DNA of 64,000 nt from Hamadaea tsunoensis DSM 44101 (lineage in GTDB: Bacteria; Actinomycetota; Actinomycetes; Mycobacteriales; Micromonosporaceae), in the NCBI RefSeq assembly GCF_000428945.1, contig NZ_KE386821.1, forward strand, positions 264,495-328,494, written 5' to 3'. Under the pieces are notes generated by a model. It saw only the letters and a program-made list of their open reading frames with translations, did not search any database and was not told the DNA's origin. Positions 17,772 to 26,615 of this stretch are shown here, in pieces. How positions within the stretch are numbered: the stretch's first letter is position 1; every line of letters begins with the position of its first letter. The position numbers and the translations under genes were made by a program.

Positions 17772-18839
17772 TCAGGGCGTCTGCGGGTGCGGTGGCCGCC
17801 CGGCCACGCGGCCGATCCGCCGGACGTAGCCCAGGGCCTGGCGGTAGGAGGCGAACAGGGTCGTCTCGGCGTACGGCAGGCCGATTTCGGCGCAGTACGC
17901 GCGCACGATCGGACGGGCCCGCCGCAACGCCGTGCGCGGCATGCTGGGAAACAGGTGGTGTTCGATCTGGTAGTTGAGCCCGCCGAGCAGGAGCCCGATC
18001 ACGGGTCCGCCGCTGACGTTGCGCGCGGTGAGAACCTGACGCCGCAGGAAGTCGGACGCGTCGTCACGGGCGAGGATGGGCATCCCCTTGTGGTTCGGCG
18101 CGAAGGAGCAGCCGAGGTACAACCCGAACAGGCCCTGGTGCACGGCCATGAACACCAAGGCCTTCCCCGGTGACAGTACGACGAAGACGACGGCCAGGTA
18201 CGCGGCGAGGTGCAGGAACAGCAACGACGCCTCGCGGCCACGGCGCGGGCAGCCCGGCCGCACGAGCGCCCTGGCGCTGGCCACGTGCAGATTGATCCCT
18301 TCGAGCAGCATCAGCGGGATGAGGAACACCGCTTGATGGTGCGCGAGGAACGCCCCGACCCGCTGCCGCGCACGTGCCTGCGTCGAGGTGAAGACGATCA
18401 CCTCGCCGGAGATGTCGGGGTCCAGTCCTTCCTGGTTCGGGTGGGCGTGATGACGTCGATGCTTGTCCACCCACCAGCCGTAGCCCAGCCCGATGGCGAG
18501 GTTGCCGTGCACCAGCCCGACCAGGTCGTTGGCCCGCCGGGTGCGGAAGATCTGCTGGTGACCGGCATCGTGACCGAGGAAGCCGAGCTGGGTGAAGCTC
18601 ACGGCGAGGAAGACCGCCGTCAGCAGCTGCCACCATGAGTCGCCGACGAGAGCGAAGACCGCCCAACCGGCGGCCAGGGCGATCCCGTTGACCGCGATGC
18701 GCAAGGAGGAGGAGAGCGGCCGGCGGCGCAGCAGGCCCGCCCGGCGTACGCGGTCGAGCAGGACGGCGTACTCGCTGCCACGCGTACGGGCCTCGACGGC
18801 CGGCTGGTACTCGCCGGCCTGTGGGAAGGGGTGAATCAT
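17772..18839 (-). CDS. Membrane fatty-acid desaturase (acyl-lipid/acyl-CoA type)
   Basis: A 355-aa membrane di-iron desaturase. The three histidine boxes are visible: HDAGH (residues 90-94), HRRHH (127-131) and QIEHH (about 300), the last with Gln as in front-end/linoleoyl-CoA-type desaturases. Hydrophobic segments occur near residues 47-65, 68-88, 105-120, 165-185 and 205-230. No cytochrome b5 domain is fused, so electrons must come from a separate ferredoxin or reductase, as for mycobacterial DesA3. ATG at 18839 is preferred over the longer reading because GGAGAG precedes it and homologous sequence starts here. The gene is convergent with the five-gene operon and divergent from the glycosyltransferase gene. 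Regiospecificity cannot be read from sequence. Confidence 0.88.
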   Translation of the reverse strand: MIHPFPQAGEYQPAVEARTRGSEYAVLLDRVRRAGLLRRRPLSSSLRIAVNGIALAAGWAVFALVGDSWWQLLTAVFLAVSFTQLGFLGHDAGHQQIFRTRRANDLVGLVHGNLAIGLGYGWWVDKHRRHHAHPNQEGLDPDISGEVIVFTSTQARARQRVGAFLAHHQAVFLIPLMLLEGINLHVASARALVRPGCPRRGREASLLFLHLAAYLAVVFVVLSPGKALVFMAVHQGLFGLYLGCSFAPNHKGMPILARDDASDFLRRQVLTARNVSGGPVIGLLLGGLNYQIEHHLFPSMPRTALRRARPIVRAYCAEIGLPYAETTLFASYRQALGYVRRIGRVAGRPPHPQTP

Positions 18840-18862
18840 ATGGCTCTCCACGGGAGTTGTCG

Positions 18863-18905
18863 GCTGAAAGGCGCCGCCAGGGTCCAGAGCCACGTCTCTT
18901 TCAGC
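18863..18905. promoter_or_regulatory. Inverted repeat in the desaturase upstream region
   Basis: GCTGAAAG (18863-18870) is repeated in inverted form as CTTTCAGC (18898-18905), 27 bp apart, directly upstream of the desaturase start. It could be a split operator for a TetR-type lipid regulator or an mRNA leader stem. No promoter consensus was certain. The rest of the 257-bp divergent gap holds nothing else I can support except a GGAGA ribosome binding site before 19097. Confidence 0.35.
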
Positions 18906-19096
18906 GTACCCCCGGCCAGGGTGATTCGAGCTCGGAAGGGCCTCCCTTTCACGTGTTAGGCTCAAGGTCAGTCCCGGAGGTCGCCGCCCAGATGGAGACA
19001 GGCGCTGATCCGGGTTCCGTCGGGGCGACGGTCAGTGAGCGGTAGCGGATCGCGTACTCCTTCCCGCCATCTCGGACGAAGTATCGGAGATGAGTG

Positions 19097-20320
19097 ATGG
19101 CTTCCGTGAAGAACGCGCCGCGACCGTCGTACTACAAAGGACGGGCGACCTTGGACCGAAGACTGGCGAGCATGTTCTCCCCGCGTTCGGTCAACGCTCC
19201 CGCCACGGTGTCCCGGCTGTGTCTGGTGGGCAGCTACGCGGCCGCCGAGGCCGGGGTTTCCACGTTCATCACCGACATGCGCAACGCGCTGCTCGCCGAC
19301 CGTGCGGAGACGGTCGTCGACGTGGTGCGCACCGGCGCGCACGGCGAGCGTGACGCCCGATCGGAGACGGTGCGCAGCGTGGGATCCTCCGATGAGGACA
19401 GTCGCAGCGCCGCCACGCTGATGAACGAGTACGACGTGGTCGTCATCCACTACGCGGCCGATGCCTACGCGGATGACGAGGGCGGCCAGGTTCTCGACAT
19501 CCTCGAACGGGTCACCGTCCCGGTCGTGTGCGTCATGCACGACGTCCACCTCGAACCCACCGCGCGGCAACGCTTCATCATCGAAATGCTGACCTCGTCC
19601 GCGGACGCCGTCGTGGCCCTGACCGAGACCAGCCGCCGGGCGCTGCTGGACGACTATCACGTCGAGCCGCGCAAGCTCGTGGTCATCCGGTACGGCCGGC
19701 TCCCGGCTCCCACCGCGCATCCGGCTGCGGCGGCCGGGCGTACGCCCACGGTGCTGACCTGGGGGCGGCTGTACGCGGGCATGGGTCTCGAGCTGGGCAT
19801 CGACGCGATGGCCCGGCTGGACGCGGGGCCGCTCGCGCCGCGCTACGTACTCGCCGGACCGATCGACGACGCGTACGCGCAGGATCTGACGCGCCGGGCG
19901 GAAGCGCTCGGGATCGCCGATCGGGTCGAGCTCCTGCCCGGGTACATGCGGCCGGGCCGCCTCGCCGAGATGGTCAGTGGCGCCGACATGGTCCTGCTTC
20001 CGTACACGGAGAACGACCGGACCTCGTCGGCGATCCTGGCGGAGGCCGTCGGCGCGCACAAGCCGGTCGTGTCGACGCCGTTTCCGCACGCCTGTGAGCT
20101 GCTCGAGGACGGCCGCTCGGGAACGCTGACCCCGTACGCCGACGTCCAGGCGATGGCCGACGCCGTCGGCGATCTGCTGGCCGACGCGGATCGGGCGCAC
20201 GGCGACGTCGTGTCGGACGGCCTGCCGGAGGCGGGCGCGCAGAGCTGGGCGGACGCGGCGAGCCAGTACCGTCAGCTGATCAACGTGGTGTTCCGGAGTT
20301 CCTCGACCGCGAGTCGATGA
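19097..20320 (+). CDS. GT4-family glycosyltransferase (GT-B fold)
   Basis: A 407-aa glycosyltransferase. The N-terminal Rossmann half starts LCLVGSYAAAEAGVSTFI (about 33-50) with the Gly-rich loop of GT-B enzymes, and VVCVMHDVHLEP follows about residue 140. The C-terminal donor-binding half holds LTWGRLYAGMGLELGIDAM (about 217), RVELLPGYMRPGRLAEMVSGADMVLLPY (about 275-302), then SSAILAEAVGAHKPVVSTPF (about 310-330), which carries the EX7E-like motif of GT4 enzymes in degenerate form. There is no membrane helix, so it is cytoplasmic or peripheral. ATG at 19097 is chosen because GGAGA at 19086-19090 sits 6-7 nt before it; GTG at 19094 is the in-frame alternative. The acceptor and sugar are unknown; it stands alone. 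Confidence 0.83.
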   Translation: MASVKNAPRPSYYKGRATLDRRLASMFSPRSVNAPATVSRLCLVGSYAAAEAGVSTFITDMRNALLADRAETVVDVVRTGAHGERDARSETVRSVGSSDEDSRSAATLMNEYDVVVIHYAADAYADDEGGQVLDILERVTVPVVCVMHDVHLEPTARQRFIIEMLTSSADAVVALTETSRRALLDDYHVEPRKLVVIRYGRLPAPTAHPAAAAGRTPTVLTWGRLYAGMGLELGIDAMARLDAGPLAPRYVLAGPIDDAYAQDLTRRAEALGIADRVELLPGYMRPGRLAEMVSGADMVLLPYTENDRTSSAILAEAVGAHKPVVSTPFPHACELLEDGRSGTLTPYADVQAMADAVGDLLADADRAHGDVVSDGLPEAGAQSWADAASQYRQLINVVFRSSSTASR

Positions 20321-20359
20321 CGCTCGGCGCCGTTCGCGCGCCCTGATGCGGGTGCGCGG

Positions 20360-20474
20360 ATGGCGGGTTTCGCAATAATTTGCATAATGTGACCGTGTCG
20401 TCACGGTATGTAGTCGTATCTACGGAATAATCCGCAAAAGGTGCATTCCCGGTTCGACTGCTTGAGGAGCCTCC
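20360..20474 (+). promoter_or_regulatory. AT-rich promoter region of the DUF11 surface protein
   Basis: This stretch is unusually AT-rich for the window (CGCAATAATTTGCATAATG, GGAATAATCC). It contains a perfect palindrome, ACCGTG-TCGT-CACGGT, at 20392-20407, and a possible -35 TTGCAT (20380-20385). A second small palindrome, CGGA-ATAA-TCCG, follows near 20425-20436. The ribosome binding site GAGGAG (20464-20469) precedes the GTG start. The palindrome is a plausible operator. Promoter spacing is not canonical, so the exact start point is unresolved. Confidence 0.4.
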
Positions 20475-23400
20475 GTGGCGCGAGCGTCCACTCGACCCCG
20501 CCGTTGGGCGGCCGCCCTCGCGGCGCTGACCCTGGCCGCCGGCGGCGTACTCCTGCCGGCCGTGCCCGCGTACGCCGCCGTGGTCGGGATCGACAAGTCG
20601 ACGGTCGGCGTACCCGCGGACGGCGTCGTGCCCGGCGGTTCGTTCACGTACGTGATCAGGGTGGACTGCACCTCGCTGGCGGAGGACTGCCAGAACGTGA
20701 CGGTGACCGACACGCTGCCGGCGGAGTTCGACGCGAACATCGTGCCAGGCGCCTTCGCCTGGACCGGCGGCCCGGACACGACGCCGGCTGGCGGCACGGT
20801 CTTCCCGGGTATCCCGCAGTACACCTACACCTATGACGCCACCACGCGGGCGCTGAGCGTCACGGTGCCGTCGGTTCCGGCGGGCACGTCGGCGTCGGTG
20901 CAGATCGGTATGACGTTGCCGGCCGACACGACCGTGGCGGACGGCACCCTGGTACCCAACACCGCGAACGTGACCGCCGACAACGCGAGCCCGGCGAGCG
21001 ACAGCGTCGACGTGAAGGTGCACGTACCCGTCGTCGTGAACGTGCAGGCGACCAAGGACTGGGCGGACGGTTCGGCGCTGGCCGGGTCGGGGGAGGCCAG
21101 CACGGTCACCCTCGGCGTCGCCAACACCTCGTCCGGTGCCGCGGGCGTCACCAGCCTGACCCTGACCGACCAGACCACCGGTACGCCCGCCGGCGACCCC
21201 TGGAACTACTTCGACCTGACCGGTTTCGGCGCGGTGACCTACCCGGCCGGCGCCGACCAGGTGCAGATCCAGTACTGCGAGCTGCCGTACGCGCAGCAGT
21301 GCGGCGCCTGGACCGCCGGCGCGATCCAGACCGGCTCGCCGATCTCGGCGGACGCGGGCGTCGACCTGGCGAACGTGACCGGCGTGCGATTCGTGTTCTC
21401 CAGCTCCACCGGCGATCCGATCCCGAACGACGCTTCGGGCAACGTCGCGTTCACCCTGAAGCTGCGCGACACCGAGCGGGTCGACGGCACCACGCCGATC
21501 GAGCCGACGCGGACACAGACCGTCACCGACTCCGCCACGCCGTCGGCCACGAACGCGGACGGGACGACCGACGGCAGCCCCGCGTCGGACACGTACCAGA
21601 TCGTGCCGAACATCGCCTCGATCGACATGTCGAAGAGCTGGTTCGCCGACGCCGACGGCGACTACACCGCCGACAACCCGCCCAGCGCGCCCGCGCAGCG
21701 CCGGTGGCCGGTGTCCGCGGTCGTGACGGCGACCAACACCTCCCCGTTCCCGGTCGAGACGATGACCGTACGCGAGCCGTCCGCCACCGACCCGAGCAGC
21801 GGCCTGAGCGTGGTCGACGTGACCCAGATCCGCGCGCGCTTCCCCGACGGAGCCACGACCGCCCAGGTGACGATCACCTGCGCCGACGGCTCGACGTCGA
21901 CCAAGAGCCTGACCAGCCCGCCGGCGACGCAGGAGCTGAACCGCCCGGCGGACTTCACCTGCCCGGCCGCCGGTCCGGACGATCCGCGGATGCTGCTCAC
22001 CTCGATCGAGATCACGTACGCGAGCCCGGCCGGCACCGCCGCCATCGACCCGAACGCCCAGGCGGGCCTGGACTTCCACGGCACGCTGACCGGCAACGCG
22101 GTGCCGGGGGACTCGCCGTTCACCAACTGCGCCGACGCCACCGCGGTCAACACCGGCAACGGCTCGACCTCGGCCACCGCGACCGCGTGCGGGCAGCTGA
22201 CCGTGACCACCGGCGGCGGCCCGAGCGGCCCCGGCACCAAGACCGTCAGCCAGCAGGAGCTACCGGACGACACCCCGATCCAGTACACGATCGACTTCCA
22301 CAACGACGGCAACGACCTCAACGACTTCGCCCTGGTCGACCCGCCGAACGTGGAGGACCTGACCGACGACACCCAGCCGTTCAACGTCGCGAAGATCGAC
22401 TCCATCACCGCGTCCTGCCCGACCAGCCCGGCCGACATCGTCCTGCTCATCCCGGACGCGCCGAACCCGCCCCGCCAGGTGGCCTACGCGACGGCGACGG
22501 CCGCCGACCTGGACGCGGCCCGCGGCTTCTTCATCCGCGCCGATCCGCTGCCCGCGGGCGCCGACTGCAAGGCGACCATCGAGGTCGAGCGGCGCGACGG
22601 CGTCGAGGACAGCGTCACCATCACCAACTGCTACCTGGTCCTCGCCGGCGGCGGCCCCGCGATCAACGGCAGCATCCAGGACTCCAGCGCCTGCGCGCCG
22701 AACGTCGTCACCAGCCCGCCCAAGAGCGCCGCCAGCCTGCAGAAGTTCATCGAACCCGGCGACGTCGCCCGGCCCACACCCGGCCTCGACCCGCAACTGG
22801 CCACCGTCAAACTCCGCATCGCCAACACCGGCAACACCCATCTGAAGTCGCTGCAGATCGTCGACTTCGACGACGACGGCGCGGGCTCCGACTTCTTCCG
22901 CTCCTACGACTTCGTCGCCCTGCAGGGCGTCTCCTTCCCGCCCGGCGCAGACCTCGTGCAGTTCGACGTCTGCACCACCGGCTGCGCTGCCGGAACCTGG
23001 ATCTCCGGTACGCCGACCGCCGCGAACCCGCCCCCGCTACCGGGCGGCGTCGCGGCAGGGGACGTCCAGGGCGTCCGGATCACGTTCACGTCCTCCGATC
23101 CGGCGCACAACGGCTACAACCTGACCCCGGGCGAGAACTTCCCGGCGAGCGGGCCCTGCGTACAGGCGTCGGTGTGCTTCACGGTGACGCCCCGGGCCAC
23201 CGACCGGCAGACCGGCGAGCCCGTGCTCGGCACTTACACCGACACGGCGGACGGGCATGGTGAGGCGCTGACCAGCCTCGGTGGACAGTTCGACATCCCG
23301 CCGGTCACCGCCGACCTCGCCGTCACCGAGGGCCGGCCCGCGATCGACGTGAACAAGGCCGTGGTCGGACCGTCCAGCATCGCGCCCGGCCAGACCGGCG

Positions 23401-25013
23401 TCTTCGACCTCACGGTGAAGAGCACGGGTACGGCGCCGCTGCCCGACCTGGAGGTGTCCGACCCGGTCCCGGCCGAGCTGGAGTTCGACGAGACCGGTGT
23501 CGGCGGCCAGCCGTACGCCATCCAGCAGTTCGACGTCCCCGCGGGGACCACCCCGCCGGGACCGGTGCAGTTCACCGCCGAGAGCGACAGCTCCGGCCGG
23601 GTGACCCGGCTCGTCTGGAAGTTCCCCGGGAACTTCGCTCCCACCAGCGTCCTCGTCATCCGGGTCGGCATGCGCATGGCCCCGGGTGTCAGCGCCGACA
23701 AGACCGTCACCAACGTGATGGGCGCCGGCTCGTCGAGCACGGACGACTTCGACTGCAGCGACAGCCCGCCCGACGGCATCGTCGACGGCGACCCGTTCCT
23801 CGCCGGCCGTAACTGCACCTCCCCGGCGCAGCTGACCACCCTCGCGGGCGCGGCCTTCACCGCCCGCAAGTGGTCGGCCGGCAACCCGGACCTCGGGCTC
23901 TACAACTCCGCCACCGACAAGTTCGTCGCCCTCGACGACGCGTCCTGCCCGCACCTGACCCGCGACGGCGTGCAGTTCACCCGGTTCCCGTGCGTACCGC
24001 TGGTGTATCCCGGCGAGAACTTCACCTTCCTGGCCCGCATGACCAACAGCGGCACCTTCAACGCCCTGGACGCCCGCGTGATCGACGTCCTGCCCCGGCC
24101 CGGCGACACCGGCGTCATCGACCCGTCCGACCGCGGCACCATGTGGGACGTCGCACCCACGCTGGTCGCCCCGCCCACCGTCACCCCCGCGCCGTCCGCC
24201 GCCACCGACGCCGAACTCACCTACACCACCGACATTCCGCCGTGCACCGACGACCTCCACCCGCCGTCGACCTGCCCGGCCGGAGACTGGACCACCGGCT
24301 TCGTTCCCGACGCCTCCGGCTTCCAGGCGTACGCGACGTTCGCCGCGCCCGGCCTCGTTCCCGGTGCCACCTTCGACATCACCTGGCAGATGACTTCGCC
24401 GGCCGACCTGAAACAGCCGGTGAACCCGTCGATCGCCTGGAACTCCTTCGGGCACACCGAACTCATCGACACTCCCGGTACGCCCACCCAGCTCGGCGCG
24501 GTCGAACCGCAGAAGGCCGGCATCGGACTCGTCTTCGGCGGCGTACGCGTCACCAAGACCGTCGATGCGGAACCCGGAGCCGTCGTGCCGTCGGGACCGT
24601 ACACACTCGCGTACACGTGCACGGTCACCCCGGACACCGGCGATCCCGTGGTGGTACGCGACGGCACGGCCGAGTTCGGGCCGGACGCGCCCTGGCAGCT
24701 GGACGGCGTACCCGCCCACGCCACGTGCACGATCCACGAGACGGATGCCCAGGGCGGCACCACCGACCACGGCACCGACAAGCCGATCAGCGTCGTCATC
24801 CCGTGGAACGCCGACGCCACCCCGGTGACCGCCGCGGTCGTCAACACGTTCGTGGCTCCGCCGCCCTCACCGACACCGAGCGTCAGCCCGACCGGGGGCG
24901 GCACCCTGCCGACCACCGGTACGCCGCTGCTGCCCGTGGCGCTCACCGGTCTGGTCACCGTCCTGGTGGGACTGATGCTCAGGCTCGGCGCCGCCATCCG
25001 TCGCCGAGCCTGA
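20475..25013 (+). CDS. Giant LPTTG-anchored surface protein with DUF11 repeats
   Basis: A 1512-aa secreted, wall-anchored protein. A signal peptide covers residues 1-34 (Arg-rich start, hydrophobic ALAALTLAAGGVLLPAV, cleavage after AYA). Then come about eight Ig-like DUF11/SdrD-type repeats, each opening with a phrase such as GIDKSTVGVPADG, NVQATKDWADG, IDVNKAVVGPSS or VRVTKTVDAEPG, and carrying V/L-x-D-T/P-L-P type strands. The last repeat resembles DUF5979. The C-terminus is a sorting signal: LPTTG at 1478-1482, a hydrophobic helix (LLPVALTGLVTVLVGLML) and the tail RRRA. Sortase should link it to peptidoglycan, but no sortase gene is nearby. GTG start with GAGGAG upstream. A stalk or adhesin role is an inference. 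Confidence 0.88.
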   Translation: MARASTRPRRWAAALAALTLAAGGVLLPAVPAYAAVVGIDKSTVGVPADGVVPGGSFTYVIRVDCTSLAEDCQNVTVTDTLPAEFDANIVPGAFAWTGGPDTTPAGGTVFPGIPQYTYTYDATTRALSVTVPSVPAGTSASVQIGMTLPADTTVADGTLVPNTANVTADNASPASDSVDVKVHVPVVVNVQATKDWADGSALAGSGEASTVTLGVANTSSGAAGVTSLTLTDQTTGTPAGDPWNYFDLTGFGAVTYPAGADQVQIQYCELPYAQQCGAWTAGAIQTGSPISADAGVDLANVTGVRFVFSSSTGDPIPNDASGNVAFTLKLRDTERVDGTTPIEPTRTQTVTDSATPSATNADGTTDGSPASDTYQIVPNIASIDMSKSWFADADGDYTADNPPSAPAQRRWPVSAVVTATNTSPFPVETMTVREPSATDPSSGLSVVDVTQIRARFPDGATTAQVTITCADGSTSTKSLTSPPATQELNRPADFTCPAAGPDDPRMLLTSIEITYASPAGTAAIDPNAQAGLDFHGTLTGNAVPGDSPFTNCADATAVNTGNGSTSATATACGQLTVTTGGGPSGPGTKTVSQQELPDDTPIQYTIDFHNDGNDLNDFALVDPPNVEDLTDDTQPFNVAKIDSITASCPTSPADIVLLIPDAPNPPRQVAYATATAADLDAARGFFIRADPLPAGADCKATIEVERRDGVEDSVTITNCYLVLAGGGPAINGSIQDSSACAPNVVTSPPKSAASLQKFIEPGDVARPTPGLDPQLATVKLRIANTGNTHLKSLQIVDFDDDGAGSDFFRSYDFVALQGVSFPPGADLVQFDVCTTGCAAGTWISGTPTAANPPPLPGGVAAGDVQGVRITFTSSDPAHNGYNLTPGENFPASGPCVQASVCFTVTPRATDRQTGEPVLGTYTDTADGHGEALTSLGGQFDIPPVTADLAVTEGRPAIDVNKAVVGPSSIAPGQTGVFDLTVKSTGTAPLPDLEVSDPVPAELEFDETGVGGQPYAIQQFDVPAGTTPPGPVQFTAESDSSGRVTRLVWKFPGNFAPTSVLVIRVGMRMAPGVSADKTVTNVMGAGSSSTDDFDCSDSPPDGIVDGDPFLAGRNCTSPAQLTTLAGAAFTARKWSAGNPDLGLYNSATDKFVALDDASCPHLTRDGVQFTRFPCVPLVYPGENFTFLARMTNSGTFNALDARVIDVLPRPGDTGVIDPSDRGTMWDVAPTLVAPPTVTPAPSAATDAELTYTTDIPPCTDDLHPPSTCPAGDWTTGFVPDASGFQAYATFAAPGLVPGATFDITWQMTSPADLKQPVNPSIAWNSFGHTELIDTPGTPTQLGAVEPQKAGIGLVFGGVRVTKTVDAEPGAVVPSGPYTLAYTCTVTPDTGDPVVVRDGTAEFGPDAPWQLDGVPAHATCTIHETDAQGGTTDHGTDKPISVVIPWNADATPVTAAVVNTFVAPPPSPTPSVSPTGGGTLPTTGTPLLPVALTGLVTVLVGLMLRLGAAIRRRA

Positions 25014-25030
25014 CCGGAGTGCCCTTTCCC

Positions 25031-25066
25031 CGCCGCGCCTTCGTCTTTCCGGGCGAGGGCGCGGCG
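25031..25066 (+). terminator. Hairpin after the DUF11 surface-protein gene
   Basis: CGCCGCGCC (25031-25039) pairs perfectly with GGCGCGGCG (25058-25066) across an 18-nt loop, 18 bp after the stop codon. There is no U-tract, as is usual in high-GC actinobacteria. The loop is long, so strength is uncertain. Confidence 0.5.
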
Positions 25067-25092
25067 TTGCCCATCCCCGACACAATGTCCTC

Positions 25093-26463
25093 ATGGCACA
25101 GTGGGCCAATCTCGCCGCCCGGGTCACCCGCGCCGACCTGACGCTGCTCGGCTTGCGCTGCTACGGCGGCTTCGCGGTCGAGGTACCCGCCGAACTGCCG
25201 GAGCTGCTGCGCCTGCCCGGCGAGTTCAGGCTCGACCTGTCGCAGATCCGCATCGAGCACGCCCAGGTGACCCGGCGTCGCCTGCGTTCCTACGCCGCCG
25301 ACGATCGGAGCTTCGCCAACCTGTACCCCGCCGACATCCGGCCCGGCGACGTACTCCTGTCACCGGAGGTCACCGGCACACTCGGCAACCCAACACGCCG
25401 GCGGGTCGTCGTCGCGGCGGTGTTTCGCAACTTCGGAGCCGAAGGTGCTCCCTTCTACATCGGCTGCTCCGACGGCAGTGCCGTTGCCCTTGACGCCGGT
25501 CAGCGCTACAAGATCCGACGGCAGCGGCTGCCCGCCGACGACGGCCCGTCCGACGAGGGCGCCGCGCTGTTCGGCGTACTCCAGGCCTTGTGGCAGCTGG
25601 ACGACACGGCTGCCGCACGGCCCACGATCGACGACGTCGCCGCAAAGATCACTGGCGCGTATGCGGATGAGCATGCCCTGACCGCGGGTGTGGCTGCCGG
25701 CTTCGCGTGGAATCTCGTCCGGCTCGGCGACCTGTCAGGGCGCAGCCAGGGCTGGGAAAAGTTGGTCATGTGGCCGAGACTCCCCGCGGTGCTGCGCGTC
25801 GGGGAAGCATCGGGCCGAGTAAAGCCTGATGGGCGGCGGGACGGGTTGATGCTCATCGGCCAGTTGGCCATGCAGAGTTATATCGGTGGCTACATCGCGC
25901 CCGTGCACCTCCTGGGTACAGGGGCGGAGTACCTTCCGCGCGGGATGATGGCCCGGGCCAAAGACTCGAACGGCCAGTCGCGCTGGACCATCGCCGACCG
26001 CCGCACCCAGATCTCGATCACTCCGGCGGGCCGAATCTGGCTGCTCGCCGATTGCCGGCTGTCCGGAGTGGAACTGCTGGAGGATGCCCTGCCGACGCAA
26101 CCGACCCCGCCCCCGAGCCAGTACACGGTGAACTTCCACGAGCAGGTCCACGGCTCGGCCTTCGCGGTCGGCGACCAGGCCAGCCAGGTCGTGCACATCG
26201 AGAACGACAGTGGTGCGCGCGCCACAGCCGCCGCGCTCCTGGAATACCTGCTGCTTCGCCGTGCGGACCTCGACCTGCCCGCCGCGGACGGCGCCGAACT
26301 GGACGAGTCCTTGACCGTCCTGGGCGAGGGGGCGGAGGGGAAGCAGCCGGTCTCGGCGCTTCGGCTGGCTGGAAGGACGGTCTACCGGCTGGCGGGGGAG
26401 TTGCTCGTCGGAGCCGCCGGCAACGCCCTCTGGGAAGCGTTCAAGGCCGCGGTCGGGCTGTAG
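25093..26463 (+). CDS. Hypothetical protein with central GDQ-type beta segment
   Basis: A 456-aa protein that I do not recognise. Residues 1-110 are a beta-rich domain with RPGDVLLSPEVTGTLG (about 83-98). Residues 135-220 are helical. Residues 225-335 are mixed, ending ITPAGRIWLLADCRL. A Pro-rich linker (TQPTPPPSQY, about 336) leads to YTVNFHEQVHGSAFAVGDQA (about 345-365). That segment resembles the short Gly/Asn-rich strands that join effector modules in actinobacterial conflict-type proteins. The last 85 residues are helical. There is no signal peptide; one short hydrophobic helix (LAGELLVGAAGNALWEAF) ends the protein. No Shine-Dalgarno sequence is seen, and CACAAT sits 6 nt before ATG, so it may be leaderless. 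Its codon use is slightly less extreme in GC than its neighbours'. Confidence 0.6.
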   Translation: MAQWANLAARVTRADLTLLGLRCYGGFAVEVPAELPELLRLPGEFRLDLSQIRIEHAQVTRRRLRSYAADDRSFANLYPADIRPGDVLLSPEVTGTLGNPTRRRVVVAAVFRNFGAEGAPFYIGCSDGSAVALDAGQRYKIRRQRLPADDGPSDEGAALFGVLQALWQLDDTAAARPTIDDVAAKITGAYADEHALTAGVAAGFAWNLVRLGDLSGRSQGWEKLVMWPRLPAVLRVGEASGRVKPDGRRDGLMLIGQLAMQSYIGGYIAPVHLLGTGAEYLPRGMMARAKDSNGQSRWTIADRRTQISITPAGRIWLLADCRLSGVELLEDALPTQPTPPPSQYTVNFHEQVHGSAFAVGDQASQVVHIENDSGARATAAALLEYLLLRRADLDLPAADGAELDESLTVLGEGAEGKQPVSALRLAGRTVYRLAGELLVGAAGNALWEAFKAAVGL

Positions 26464-26615
26464 CGCTGGGGGCCCGGGTGTTGTCGCATCGCAGGAGCGC
26501 TTTCTGATGACCGTCTCGGATCATCCCACTGTCCCGTGGCCTCGACCGTCCGGGCAGAGCCGCTGGTCCGCGCGGGCCGGGACGTTGGTTCCGGATCGGA
26601 CATCACGGTGGTTGT

